DNA of 64,000 bases from Lotus japonicus (taxonomy: Eukaryota > Streptophyta > Magnoliopsida > Fabales > Fabaceae). A model generated the notes under the pieces. That model did no database searches and was not told where the DNA came from. It saw only the letters and a program-made list of their open reading frames with translations. Location of the stretch: NCBI RefSeq assembly GCF_012489685.1, contig NC_080046.1, positions 59,510,195 through 59,574,194 of the forward strand, in the 5' to 3' direction. This document shows, one piece after another, positions 1-12,000 of this stretch (the stretch's first letter is position 1; each line of letters opens with the position of its first letter). The position numbers and the translations under genes are program-made.

Positions 1-2803
1 GAGGCGGCAGCATCGGGCAGATTCAGACCTCTCCGGCGACGAGAATTCTGAATCCTCGTTTCCGATCGCGAATTCTGTTGCTCAGAGGAAGCAGCGTGCC
101 GCCATGAAGCTTTTCAGGGAAAGCAATGGAGTTGTTGATCAGGTGCCAAATCACCCTCCTCACCCTCCTCACCCTTCAAAGTCTTGTTCATCTAGAATTG
201 GAATTGGAATTGGGGGTAGTGGCAATACTAATAACCCTAATTCAATTGCTACACCTTCTAGGCCTGATACCCCAACTCCCTCGGTTTTCGTGCCTTCGAG
301 ATTCCGGCTCACGCCTCATCATCACAACAACCACAACCACAGCCACAGCCACAGCCACCATAGGTCTATCAATGGAAGTGCATCAGTTGCTGCAAAATTG
401 ATGCAAGCGAGTGGCATGTCACAGTCATTGTCCAAGGCCAATGCTGCCGCTGCTGCTTCTGCTTTGTCTCAATTGGAATCCAATTCGCGCGATGATTCTG
501 CGATAAGTTGCAGCACACAGTCACTTCCTGAGTTGTGTTCTGAGAATGATAGAGATAGGTTGACTCTGAACGACGCTGCGAAAATTGGCAATAGTGGGGA
601 ATTGAAATCCCATCCTTCACCTTTGTCCCGGTCTGTTACTTTGCCTGCTTCAAGCAGTGAGCACTTGCTGCTGGTAAAGGGGTCTGAGAAGCAACCGGCT
701 TCTGTGTCAAATCATGTGAAGTTAGGAGGGCTTAGTTTGCCGCCGGTTGCTCCTCAGTGTGCGAGACCTGCATTGGACACAAGGAAAGGGAGGAAAGGGT
801 CTAGTCATCAGGAAGATGTGCATTCCCTTAGATTGCTCCATAATCGTTATCTGCAATGGAGATTTGCTAATGCGAAAGCGGCAGCTTCGATGAAAGCTCA
901 GCAAAAAGAAAGCGAGGTACCTTCTAATTCCTACTTATTGGCAAAGTTACAAATATGTAGTAGTAGCACAAGACTACTACAGAAAATCGCTGTTATCTGG
1001 CTAGGCAGTTCTATACTTGTAATTCTCTTTGATACAAGGAATTTAGCAATGTTTGTTTGGTCATGACTCTTGAGCAAGAAGGTGGATCTCTATTCCAGTT
1101 ACAAAGCAGATGTTGAAACTTGAAATAACATTGATTGTAGCTTGAAAGATATGGTTATTAACTTTTTATTTCCTACACCTTGTATTAGATACAATCATTA
1201 AAAGATATGTATTTCTCAGGGATAAAGGAAAGAGGAGAGAAATCTCTGTAAGTCTCCATCAAATTATTTAGATTTTAGTTTTCAGTGTGTAAACTGACTA
1301 ACCTCACATCTTCATTTACTGGTTATTTTGAAATTATACTCCGATGAACTTGATGTGGCTTTGTAGATAAGTACAACACTTTCATTCATGTGCAAGTGTT
1401 GTTGTGCTTTAGATATTTAGATTTTAGAACTCTCCTGCGCATTTATACTCAGTATTACAGTTGGTTTTGATATAACATCAAAACTTGCTACCCTTTTCAA
1501 TTTAATCACCCTTAGCTCTTGTTGTCACTCTTTGTTTTTCTTCTTCTTTATCCTTGCAGAAAGCACTATATTCTCATGCAATGAAAATATCAGAAATGCG
1601 TGATTCTGTGAACAGGAAACGCGCAGAACTGGAGCTTTTGCAGAGATATAAGACTCTATCAACAATTCTTGATGCTCAAGTGAGGCCACTGATACTTCTG
1701 AATGCTTCTTTTACATTTTTGCATTCTAGTTGTGCCCATTGTAAAGCTTCCTGATTGTGATACTGAAAGTGATTATTGCTTGATGACTTCTTATGGTATC
1801 AATATTTAAGTCTATATGTTTTTGATATATCTTGAAGTGGTTTTGATAGAATACCAAATTCTTTTGCTATCAGTTCTCTTTCTTTCTTTCTTTTTGGTAA
1901 ATGCACTGTAATAGTAATTGTACATTTTATTGGATGCAATTACAGATGCCATATCTAGAGGAGTGGTCTTCTATGGAAGAAGATTATTCAGTCTCCCTTA
2001 CTGAAGCAACTCAGGCCTTGGTGAACGCCTCAGTGCAGCTTCCAGTTGGTGGCAATGTTAGGGTATTATTATAAATCCTCTTCTCATGTCTGTTGATTAT
2101 GTACAAGACAAGCGTTTATTTTCTTTCTGCTATGTTTATTCATTGAGATTGTTGGCAAGTTCTCCTTCATAAAAATGTATTATGCAACAGGTTGATGAAA
2201 GAGAGGTGGGGGAGGCGCTGAACTCAGCATCAAAGATGATGGAAACAATTGTTTCCAATATCCAAAGATTAGTGCCAAAGGTGAGAAAAATGAAAGAATG
2301 GATCTATTCAATTGTTTGCAATGCACTTATTTTTCCTTCAAACCATCATGCCAAAGGTTGGTTTTGTTCACATTGACATGTAGCCTTCCAGTTGGGGCAA
2401 TTGATGAGTTTCTTTAAGTGAAGAAACACATCAAGAATTCCTAGATTTTATGCATAAATAGTGAATGGAAAACAGATGTACTATTTGCTATTGGACTCAT
2501 AAAAGTTTGTGAAACTCAGGCAGAAGAAACAGATAGTTCTATTTCAGAATTAGCGAGAGTTGTCGGAGGAGAAAGAGCTCTTATTGGAGAGAGCGGCGAT
2601 TTATTGTCAAAGACATATAAATCACAGGTTTGTCTTGCTCACAGTCCTTTCATCTTCATCTTGTTTATCTCCAGCAGTTCATAATATCTAGAAGGTGCTG
2701 TGATTTTTAGGTGGAGGAGTGCAGCTTAAGGGGCCAGCTAATCCAACTGCATTCAATTTGTCAAAAGAATAAGAATAAAGAACAACAAGAAAGTGATAAT
2801 TAA
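1..2803 (+). CDS. QWRF motif-containing protein (SCO3/AUG8-like), 3' part of gene
   Basis: Six exons read by eye: 2-916 (open to the window edge), 1560-1679, 1946-2062, 2191-2280, 2520-2627 and 2711-2803, all joined in phase 0 with GT-AG introns, giving about 480 residues in the window. The first ATG at 104 is internal, because the frame stays open upstream with basic, plausible coding sequence, so the true start lies outside. The family signature Q-W-R-F is at 854-865, in the context [13 protein letters not shown]. The C-terminal exons encode the family's helical region. A Ser/Pro/His-rich low-complexity N-terminal part, with a His-Asn/Ser-His run near 318-360, precedes it. QWRF proteins (DUF566) are plant microtubule-associated proteins; Arabidopsis members include SCO3 and the augmin subunit AUG8. 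The paralogue cannot be decided here. A decayed copy of exons 2-4 lies 3.8 kb downstream. Confidence 0.9.
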
Positions 2804-3866
2804 ATTGCTACTTTGCCAGTCAACTGTGGAAATACCTCCCATCTGATGTTGTTAATAATAGTTTGTTAAGGGAGCATCAAGAGTACAAGGCCTGAGAATT
2901 CATTTTAACATTTTTTACATTAGTTGAGAAAGGGGGAGAGGATCATGATTGATCACATGTAAAATTTGTTTGAGTAGCTATCTCTTGAATTCACTGTAGG
3001 CCTGAGTGAATTCACCATGGTCTCTCTCCCTGTTTCACTCACTGGATGTCAATAAAAGTAATAGGACACTTTGTCCTTGAATGTATGAGAGTTTACTTCA
3101 AATAGCACAAATAGCATTGGAACTTTTCTTTTAAATGTAAAATTACATTCATGCTCTGGAATGAAACTTGAAGATTTAAAACAACCGAGGCCAATCTTGT
3201 AAAGTACTGTTTTTATATACATAAGTATGAAATGAAAATCAAAGTTTTAAAATACAAGGTTGTGTCTGTTTTTCAGTTGGGGTTACTTTTGGAAATCTAA
3301 ATCCACATTCCAAGGCAGAAAACTCATATTTTCTTGTAGTGTTGGCGTTGTGTTGAGTCAAATGGAATGGAAAACTTGGTTCTCCAAACAAGATTTGCAT
3401 TCCAAGAATTATCAGCTTTGGTGCAATATTTGCTGTCATGATCAATCCATCCAACCATTGACGCTTCCAAACAGAGGTTGAATGTTAAAGTCATGACAAT
3501 GAAAAACGAATCTGGGAAAAGTTTTACCGTAACCTTTCAGTGGACAACAATGTTCAAAAAGTGAAACTAGGAGACCAAGCTAGAACACAGAAATCTAATC
3601 CAACCCTCTGATCCAAAATTGAGCATGTTTATTTCATTAACCATATGTCTCATTTACAAGTACGAGGGCATTAACTACGTAATAAAATTCATATCCCCAA
3701 TTGCGGCCGGTCGCATACCCCTAGTAGAGGTGGATCACTCTAATGTAGGAAGACAAGCCCCTAAGGAAGACGAAACATGCCTGATGAAGCTTTTACCTCC
3801 AACTCGTATGACTTGGTCTGTCATCCTTCATGTAGGAACATTATCAATAACGATAATGATTTTACC
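2804..3866. other. Intergenic, no gene recognised
   Basis: 3' flank of the QWRF gene. Short open frames occur on both strands (for example around 3260-3480) but none has a recognisable motif or splice context. I see no RNA gene or element termini. Confidence 0.5.
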
Positions 3867-4413
3867 ACTTCCTCTTATCTTCCTCCCCTACATATATTCC
3901 TTAACCAACCAACCTCTAACCATGCTCACCTGACCTCTCCCTTTCACAATCTTCATCATTAAAAAAAAAAACACCAAACCTCATCTTTATTCTCTCTTTG
4001 TTTCCTGACAATTTAGCAAACACTCTTATTCCCCACCATGACACTGACAGCATTTGGGTATTTGCCTTGGGCTCACCTCGAGATGCACACAAGAAAACAT
4101 TGCATGGTCGCTTTTGATGATCATATCCTAGCTCACTCTAGCTTGCCATGACTTTCTTTTACTAGTTACACCATTGGGGTCCTGCTTGGGGCAAGTACTA
4201 CTCCTATTACCACTTCTCTATCATATACTTTTTCTTCTGTTGTTTCAGACCCTGGCCACAAGAACATATCAAGAAAACAAACAACAATCTCCGGTCCCAA
4301 AAAGTACTTTTTAATTGGAAGCATGAACCTCATGTCCTCCCTGACACACCATCGTATTTTGGTGGCGACAAAAGCATGCAGGGCCATGAGGCTCATGGCA
4401 TTACGCTTCGGTG
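3867..4413 (+). repeat. Left arm of long imperfect inverted repeat
   Basis: This arm pairs with the reverse complement of 4518-5232. Shared blocks, in order, are a CT-rich stretch with a TATA-like core (cctacatatattcc), a leader with the word tagcaaacactctta, a ccccaccatgacat-like word, atgcacacaagaaaac, ggtcctgcttggggcaagt, aattggaagcatgaacctca and aaaagcatgca. Similarity looks like 80-90% apart from indels. The arms end about 105 bp apart. Confidence 0.8.
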
Positions 4414-4517
4414 TTTGAACATGAGGTTGTAGGCGGATTCCTTGATTGGAAATCAGCTCACACATAGCTATGGAGAGTCTCCTTGGCTAAGTTGGAGGTG
4501 GCATGTCGAGATGACAC

Positions 4518-5232
4518 GTCTGTCACCGAGGTTGAACACCATGAGCTTTGTGGCCATGCATGCTTTTGACTCGGCCATAATACAGTGTTGTGCCAAGGAG
4601 GACATGAGGTTCATGCTTCCAATTAAAAGGTACCTTTTGGGATCAAAGATTGTTGTTTGTTTTCTTGTTAGGTTTTTGCGGCTGGGGTCCGAAACAACAG
4701 AAGAAGTAGATGATGGAGAAGTGGTAATAGGAGTAGTACTTGCCCCAAGCAGGACCCAAATGGTGTAACCAATAAAAGAAAGTCATGGCAAGCCAGAATG
4801 AGGTAGGACATATTTTTTTGATAAGCTTGCGAGGTTGGACATGATCAACAAAAGCGACCATGCAATGTTTTCTTGTGTGCATCTTGAGGCCAAGCACAAG
4901 GCAAAGATCGAGAAGTTAACAATGTCATGGTGGGGAATTAGATCGATATCAATCACAAAGTATAAAAACAGAAAAATAACACATTTCGAGACATTTTTAA
5001 CTAATAAAAAAATGTTTCGAGATGCGTTACTTTTCCATTTTCATATTTGCTGACTCGTATTCAAACTGGTTCTAAGAGTGTTTGCTAAACTGTATGAGAA
5101 AACAAAGAGAATAATAAAGAGGAGGAGGCTTTTTGTTTTTGTGGGATGATGGGGAGAGAGAGGTCTGGTGAGTATGGTATAAAGGGTTGGGTGGTTGAGG
5201 AGTATATATAGGGGAGGAAGAGAAGAGGAAGG
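4518..5232 (-). repeat. Right arm of long imperfect inverted repeat
   Basis: Reverse-complement partner of 3867-4413. On the minus strand it carries a clear TATA motif (5203-5210, tatatata) followed by a pyrimidine-rich leader, as in a plant promoter. It holds about 140 extra bases (about 4935-5075) absent from the left arm; within them catttcgagacattttt and its near complement form a small hairpin, suggesting a nested insertion. Transcription from either outer end through the approximately 105-bp spacer would give a hairpin RNA. No protein family was recognised in either arm. Confidence 0.75.
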
Positions 5233-5427
5233 ATTGGTTTTGTTTTGGACAAATCACAAATAACAAGAGCTGCGCCGCCACGAGTGCATGAAGCAGTCTT
5301 AGAAAAGTAAGCTCCTAGATTGGGTCAAGTTTCCTTATGCTTTGGTGTGGTGTGAACAGAATAAATAACAAGAGCTGCGCAGCCATTTCCTTTCACATTT
5401 ACCAGTTCGTCACTCTCTTTTTAAATT

Positions 5428-5690
5428 GCAATGAAAATATCAGAAATGCGTGATTTTGGCCACTTAAACTTCTTTATGCTTTTAACAGTTTTGCATTCTA
5501 GTGGTGCACATATATATATATATATATATATATCAACAATAGTATATGTATCAGTGATAGTAATTTGTATATTTTATTGGGTGCAATCACAGATTCCATA
5601 TCAGATGAGTGGTCTTCTTTGGAAGAAGATTAGTAGATTACTCAATCTCCATTACTGTAGAAACAACGGTTTCCAAATAGGGGTGGCAAA
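5428..5690 (+). pseudogene. Decayed QWRF gene fragment (exons 2-4)
   Basis: The stretch from 5430 repeats QWRF exon 2 (atgaaaatatcagaaatgcg). The intron 2 word ttttgcattctagt recurs near 5491. The region 5590-5640 matches exon 3 around gagtggtcttct and gaagaagatta, and 5664-5680 resembles exon 4 (caacggtttccaaata). Introns are shortened, frames are broken and a (TA)n run lies inside at about 5510-5533. It is a partial, nonfunctional copy of the gene at the left edge of the window. Confidence 0.8.
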
Positions 5691-6079
5691 TAGTTTATTA
5701 ACCCACAATCCATCGACAACTTAATCCATCCAACTTATCTAATTACAAAATTAAAATTAAATGGATGGATAATGACCAGTACATTTAATCTTGTGGATGG
5801 ATAATAACTTATACATAATATTTCAAACCTCATTGGATTTTTAAAAAAAATATTAGGATTAAATGGATAATTTTTTTACAGTGCACTCCATACATACTTG
5901 TGCTCCATATTGTAAAATGCATACTGTTCACTAGTTTCAGCATAGCTGAGGGAAAAAGGTCAGGGAAACAAGATGAGACATAAACTGTTGTCACTTTAAT
6001 CCACATTCACAAAAAGGAAAGTAAAAGTTTAAGGAGAAGATATAACAAAGGAACAAAGAAGCTCCAAATTAGGATAAAC
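5691..6079. other. Intergenic, AT-rich, possible hAT MITE scrap
   Basis: Begins with a word typical of hAT-type ends (aggggtggcaaatag, about 5678) and contains several atggatggataat words in both orientations, but no clean terminal repeats or target duplication could be fixed. The right part is the 3' flank of the DDB1 gene. Confidence 0.3.
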
Positions 6080-9000
6080 TTAGTGCAACCTAGTCAACTC
6101 TTGTACTCTCTTGATTAACTCCTCTACAGAAACATCCAATGCCTTGGAAACCTCATCCATCTTACTGCGGTTGAGATCAAGAAATGATTCAATTAAATCC
6201 CCATCCAAAAAGTTTCTGGCCTTCACAGTTTTCTTCTCATTCTTGAATGATCTCCATTGCTCATGGCTTAGTCCTCCAACGCCTTCAATCACCTTCCTCA
6301 AGTTTGACTGAAGCTTCTCTAAGAAAACATACTGCTCATGAGGAAGAGAAGCAATTACCCCAATAACACCATTAATGGTGCCAAAGATAACAGTTGGAAT
6401 CTTTCCTGCACCATCGTCGCGCATGACAAGGGAGCCATGCCGGAACCGATTGACAAGTTCTCCAAGGTGATACTCACCAAGTACTTCCAGACGACCTGGA
6501 TATGCTTCACTATTTTTCCCAACTGTAAAGAGATTGAAGCTAACTTCCGCGCCAAGGTATACGTCATCATCAAGGATTTCAACAGCTGACATCCAATTTG
6601 CATTGTAGTCCCGACCTCTCTCCTCAAAAACACCTTCTTCATGCTTAAATAATAAAGAGCAACAATTTATCATTCCAAAAGAAAATGGAGCAAATATCCA
6701 GAAAATTAACTATTCATCCACAATAAGGATCATAGCAGTTCAAAATTCAACAAAAACAAAGTAAATGGCATGGTTAGAAAAGTTATATTGAAGATAGTAA
6801 ATTCATTTGCAAATGAACTTCAGCATTAAGACCACTTAGAGGCTTACCTTATATATTAATACGGAAATTGATTTCATCAGATCGCCAACTACAACGAAAT
6901 CTCCTCTAGTTTGCACATATCGAGTTAGGACGTGTCCATGAAATCCACATTCAGGCTGTAACTCATGGGTGCCATCATCCTGGAGCACCCACTTATACAG
7001 CTGAACTTTTTGATTAATAGCAGCAAGCAATTTACCATTAAACGCATTCAAGTCATAAACAGCTCCTTTAGTCTCTTTCTCAGCAATTAGTTGTAGCTTT
7101 CCATCTTCAACAGTAAAAACAAGAATTCTTCCCTACATTTGTTTAGAAAAGGCCAATGAATCAGGATATCAGAGGCTTTGACTAGATCAAAGCTGAAAAT
7201 AATATAGATTTCTCAACTTGCCTTGTCTGGTTCATTTCCGTCTGGCAATACATATGCAGTTCCAACACAGTAATACACATTATTATCACCTGAGAAGGAG
7301 CAGCTAATTACAGAGCAACCGTACTCGTAATAGTCAAGTTGATAAGTCGATATGAGCTTAAAAGACTGGTCATCCAGCAAGCGAACAAAGTGCGTTTCAG
7401 ATTCTTCAGCACTTGTAGGGGACTTCAAACTACAAATAGCAAAAGTCCTGGATTGTTCCTGGTGACAGATACGCCGTGCATGCTCCTCCAGTGGAATTGA
7501 GCGAATATGAAGTTTTTGAATGTCATCAATGGTGCCAATAGTGAGCTGACCTTCTTTTGCAATTGCCAAACTGTTGAAATTATGAGGGGCAAAGTACTAT
7601 CACCGATAATGGATTTTGCATCAAAAGTACAAGGCCCAGAAACAACAATATGGGATAAATCAACCATTCTTGGATGTCAAGCTAAAAAAGACAACCGTAC
7701 CTGTCTGGAAAAGCAGCAGAGTTGAAAGGGCACATGTGACTCACTTCCTTCAGATTCACATTACTATATAGTAATTTTTTGTTACTACTATAAATCACAG
7801 TTGGCCGATCCGATGCAGCAAAAACACGGGTAGTATTCTTGGATGAGAAATTCCATAGTGTAATAGGTTGTGTGCCAAGAGAGACCTCTTTCCTATCTGT
7901 CAACTCACCAGAACTTGTGTTCAACATAAAGTTTAAGAGATGACCATCACCAAGGGCACATAGCAAGTAAGATATCTGGAGAACAATATGAAAAGAGAAA
8001 CACACTTTAATAGAAATCTTTAAACTAGGAAACTACAATTAAAATTAAGAAAGATAAGTTGGAAGCTTAGCAGATGTGTCATCAATCCTTGGAGCATCAT
8101 TAGATAAATATGTAACTTGAGCAGAATTGTAAAATAGACATTAATGTTGCTGATCTTGCTTATTCCACCAAAACCATTTGAATGTGTAAAATCCGAAATA
8201 CCCATTCTAAAATTAGAACTTAGGAGATGAGCACCCCAAATGGTATTCGGGCATTTTTTTTTAAAATTAGTATGCCCTACGCAGAAGCAAAAAAACCAGT
8301 ACACAACAAGATAGGTCAAGGAAAGCGCACCCCTTCAAACGCACAAAGAAGAACAGATCGAGGTATTTTCTCTCCTTCAAAATGCTCCTTTGTGATGAGA
8401 TTCAGGTCAGGAAGAGAAAAAATTCCAACACTTGTGTCAGTCCACATTCCAACTGCTGCTAGATGACTCTGATTGGGGTTTTCACCAATTGGATTTATGT
8501 CTAGGCATGAGATCTCATACTCCAGTTGGGTGCGCTTTACTTCCCGTAGTATGCCATCTCCAATTTCAAGGTAAAATAAATGTCCACCGCCTGTGGCCAA
8601 CAAAACCTGAATCCAGGTGTAACAATAATTACCAACTCGATACAAACTTAGTTGTGTTTAGATAGTAAAATCCAACATCTGACATGTGTGTTAATGTAAG
8701 AGTAATTGGAGAATCAAGAGGTATCACCAAGAAATATCACCTATAGTTTAAAATGTAATATTTTTTTTTTAAAATAAGAATCAAACCTGGGTAGCATTTG
8801 CAGTAGCTACATTTACTGAATAGCCTTCTGGTGCATGCCATTCATTCCGGAGCTCCCTAGTTGTGGAACTAACCAGTCTTACATAGCTTGAGGTGACCTG
8901 TTATGTTGGTTTATTAGCTAATGATTGGAAGCTATCATTTCAACAAAATAAATAAGCAAAAAAAAAAAAAACAAAGAAGCATGCAAATGATGAATGTAAA

Positions 9001-12000
9001 TTTATAGTATCAACTTACGAAGATTACAGACAAACTATAATCGACCATGCAAGTCTTAAGCATTTACAAGAAGCTTCCAGAAACATAAAGCATAATTTCA
9101 AATCTGTTTCTTTCAATTACAATGGATTCCAATTCTTTTATGACTCAGATTAAGACCCATCAATATCAGCGTATTCTCCTCACACTCTGAATCAAATTCC
9201 CTTCATTATATTATATTTTTCAAACAAAAGAAAAATATCAAAGACAGCATCAACAACAACTGAGCCTTATCCCACTTAATGAAGTTGTCTGCATGTGCAC
9301 AAGATATATCTTGATTATCTTCTTTTAATAAATCTGACTTCATTTAAGAGTTAGATAGAGAGATGCAGGCGTTAAAATCAACAAGAATAGAAGAAAAATA
9401 CCAAAGCAGGAAAATAAGATCAGAACCTACTTGTACATATTGATTGTGAATTGCATCATGGCAAAATAATGTCTGTACTTGAGAACAGAATCCCTCAATC
9501 TCAGTTTTCTCCAGCTCATCCTTAATATTCATTGCTAAGATTCTCGTTTCACTTATAAAACTCACAACCAGGATAGTGTCAAAAGGATCATCTGCTGAGG
9601 ATCTTAATGACCACATTCCTTTGATACCTTGAAGTTCTACAGATGCCTACATCAATAAAATAATATTTTACAAAACATGTGTTGCTTGATACAGTTTAAT
9701 TTATCTCTTCTTAAAATTTCTTAGGTACAGAAGTCCCATTCTGGGCGGATAGGAAGGGGAACTGACCCGCTCATTGATCCCTCTTCCATTACAAACAACG
9801 CGAAGAGAACCATCTTTGTAAGCTCCAGAGCAGGTTACAAGCTGACCTTGGCCTTGCTTTTCGAGGTCTACCACACAGAAGTCAACAATTGGCCCTAAAT
9901 TCGCATACCTTTCCAAAACTTCCACATAACAGCCTTTTACCTCAGGCTGTAGATTTAGTTTTATAAGCTGAATTGCATCCATCAGAAATTGTTAATGGCA
10001 TGTCTGAATATGCACGTAAAAGTAAACAGCTAAGGATAAGTCATAATACATTTCAAAATATGAAGAAAACACATCAAATACCTAAATGAGATTTTGGTGA
10101 AGAAGCTAAGAACAGGAAGCGGTGATCATTAATTTGTCTTGTTGACTTATGTTTTCACTTTTTATGTCATGAAGTTGAAATGCTAAATATTTGCCATACA
10201 TATGCTGTTAAATTATGTGTGGGGTGATAGCATATACTCCCTCCGGTCCTATTTATAAGCATGAAAGAGAAGAAAAATCTTGGTCCTTTTTATAAGAACC
10301 AAATGAAAGTTTGAGCTATATTAATTATTTTTTTCCAATGATGCCCTTATTAATTCTAACTTGTAAAATGTGTCTCATTAATTATTCTCTCTCTTTCTCA
10401 CTTTCCAACACTAATAACAAAGGGTAATTTTGGAAGTTTATTTTTATTCAAGACAAATTTAATGCATTTTATCTAGTTTAACTACATTTCTTAAACTATG
10501 TGAATTTTTTTTTTGTTGCTTATAAATAGGACCGGAGGGAGTATTTTTTAAGCAACATTTTCAAAAGCCTCTTCAACATAGGCAATTACCCAACTTCCAA
10601 CATAATATGCAGACTCCACTTCACATATAAATAATAAATATTCCAGAGTCTCCATACTAAGTTCATAAGAAGGAGTTGGGGGAATCAGAATTTTGGATAA
10701 AATTAAAATTCCATATGCATATGGACTTCATAAACATTTATACAATAATGTTTAAATTTACTATCCCACCTGAGAATCTCCATAACATGAACCAATGTAG
10801 ACAAATGCATCATCAAGGTATGATATTGTAGATGCAATGGAAGTCTCCCCAAGGGGCTCAATTTTCAGTCCTGTAACCCTACAAAATAAAAATGTACATG
10901 ACAAACCATAATATTCAGAAGTTAAAAACTGCATCGTTGGTTTTTCAAGATAAAATGCAGATTACTACTTTAATCATCAAATTTGTGCACAGAGAAAATT
11001 AATAAATCTGTTAAGACAAAAGTAAAACAAGACAATGGGTGGTCATTTACTTTTCTTTCTCATGGGTTAATACAAGAAGATTAAGCGCTCCTGTGAGATC
11101 ACCAAGTAAATATCTAGAACCATCAGAATCAACTCTTCCATATGCTTTTGTAAGTGACTGAAAAGCAGATCATATGGTAGAATTTAGATAAGTCCAAAAA
11201 ATTGTAATATAGATACAGTTCACCAAAATTAAAATTTCACTGAAGAATGCAGATGATCTAAATGAAAGTAGCAAATAGTCTTTTTACATACAGGTCCGAG
11301 TTTGATTGGGATAGCTTTGAAAGCAGTAGCACTACAGTATACTATGGTTTCTTCACCAATAATAAGCACACCACAAAGAGGGGGGGAACTGGTATCAATA
11401 AATTAGCCCCATTATCAAGGTTGTTCTGGGACCATGGACCCCCAACAAAATTTTTGTCCTGCAGATCAACCTCATACGTTTTCACATGACGAGCATTTTT
11501 GTTGTCCTGTCATTAATTAAATATAATACCAAAGTCAACAAAATGGTTATGTTAAAAGCAGTTATGTTTCCAACCAAATATATTACATAAGGGAAATATA
11601 AAATATACAGCTGCAATAAAATCATAGAAACATTGAATAGATAATGTTATGCAAGAATATGAATGCCCAATCATAAACTCAAACTGCAATAATACAAGAC
11701 ATGTGGGTCTCAAAACCTCAACACTACAAATATTGTCTTATACTGTTATACATGTTTAAAAATTCTAATAAAAGTCAATGTCATGCTAACTCTTTTCAGT
11801 CATTTCTATAACAAATTACGTGTATAACTTGCCTGTAATCTTTTTTTCATCTTCTGTTTCTCATATATAGCAATATTAGAAAATTGAGGGAATTAATTTG
11901 ACAAAAACTGACTTAACGCATGCTATTATACTGATCACATGCTTTCTTTACAGTCATTTTTTTAAGTGAAGCCATTAAAAAAAATGAATTTTTCTCCCAG

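Noticed and set aside
104..1066. QWRF frame taken as a 320-residue gene starting at 104
   Set aside because: The frame is open upstream to the window edge and the donor at 917 ends the exon; codons after 916 are intron.
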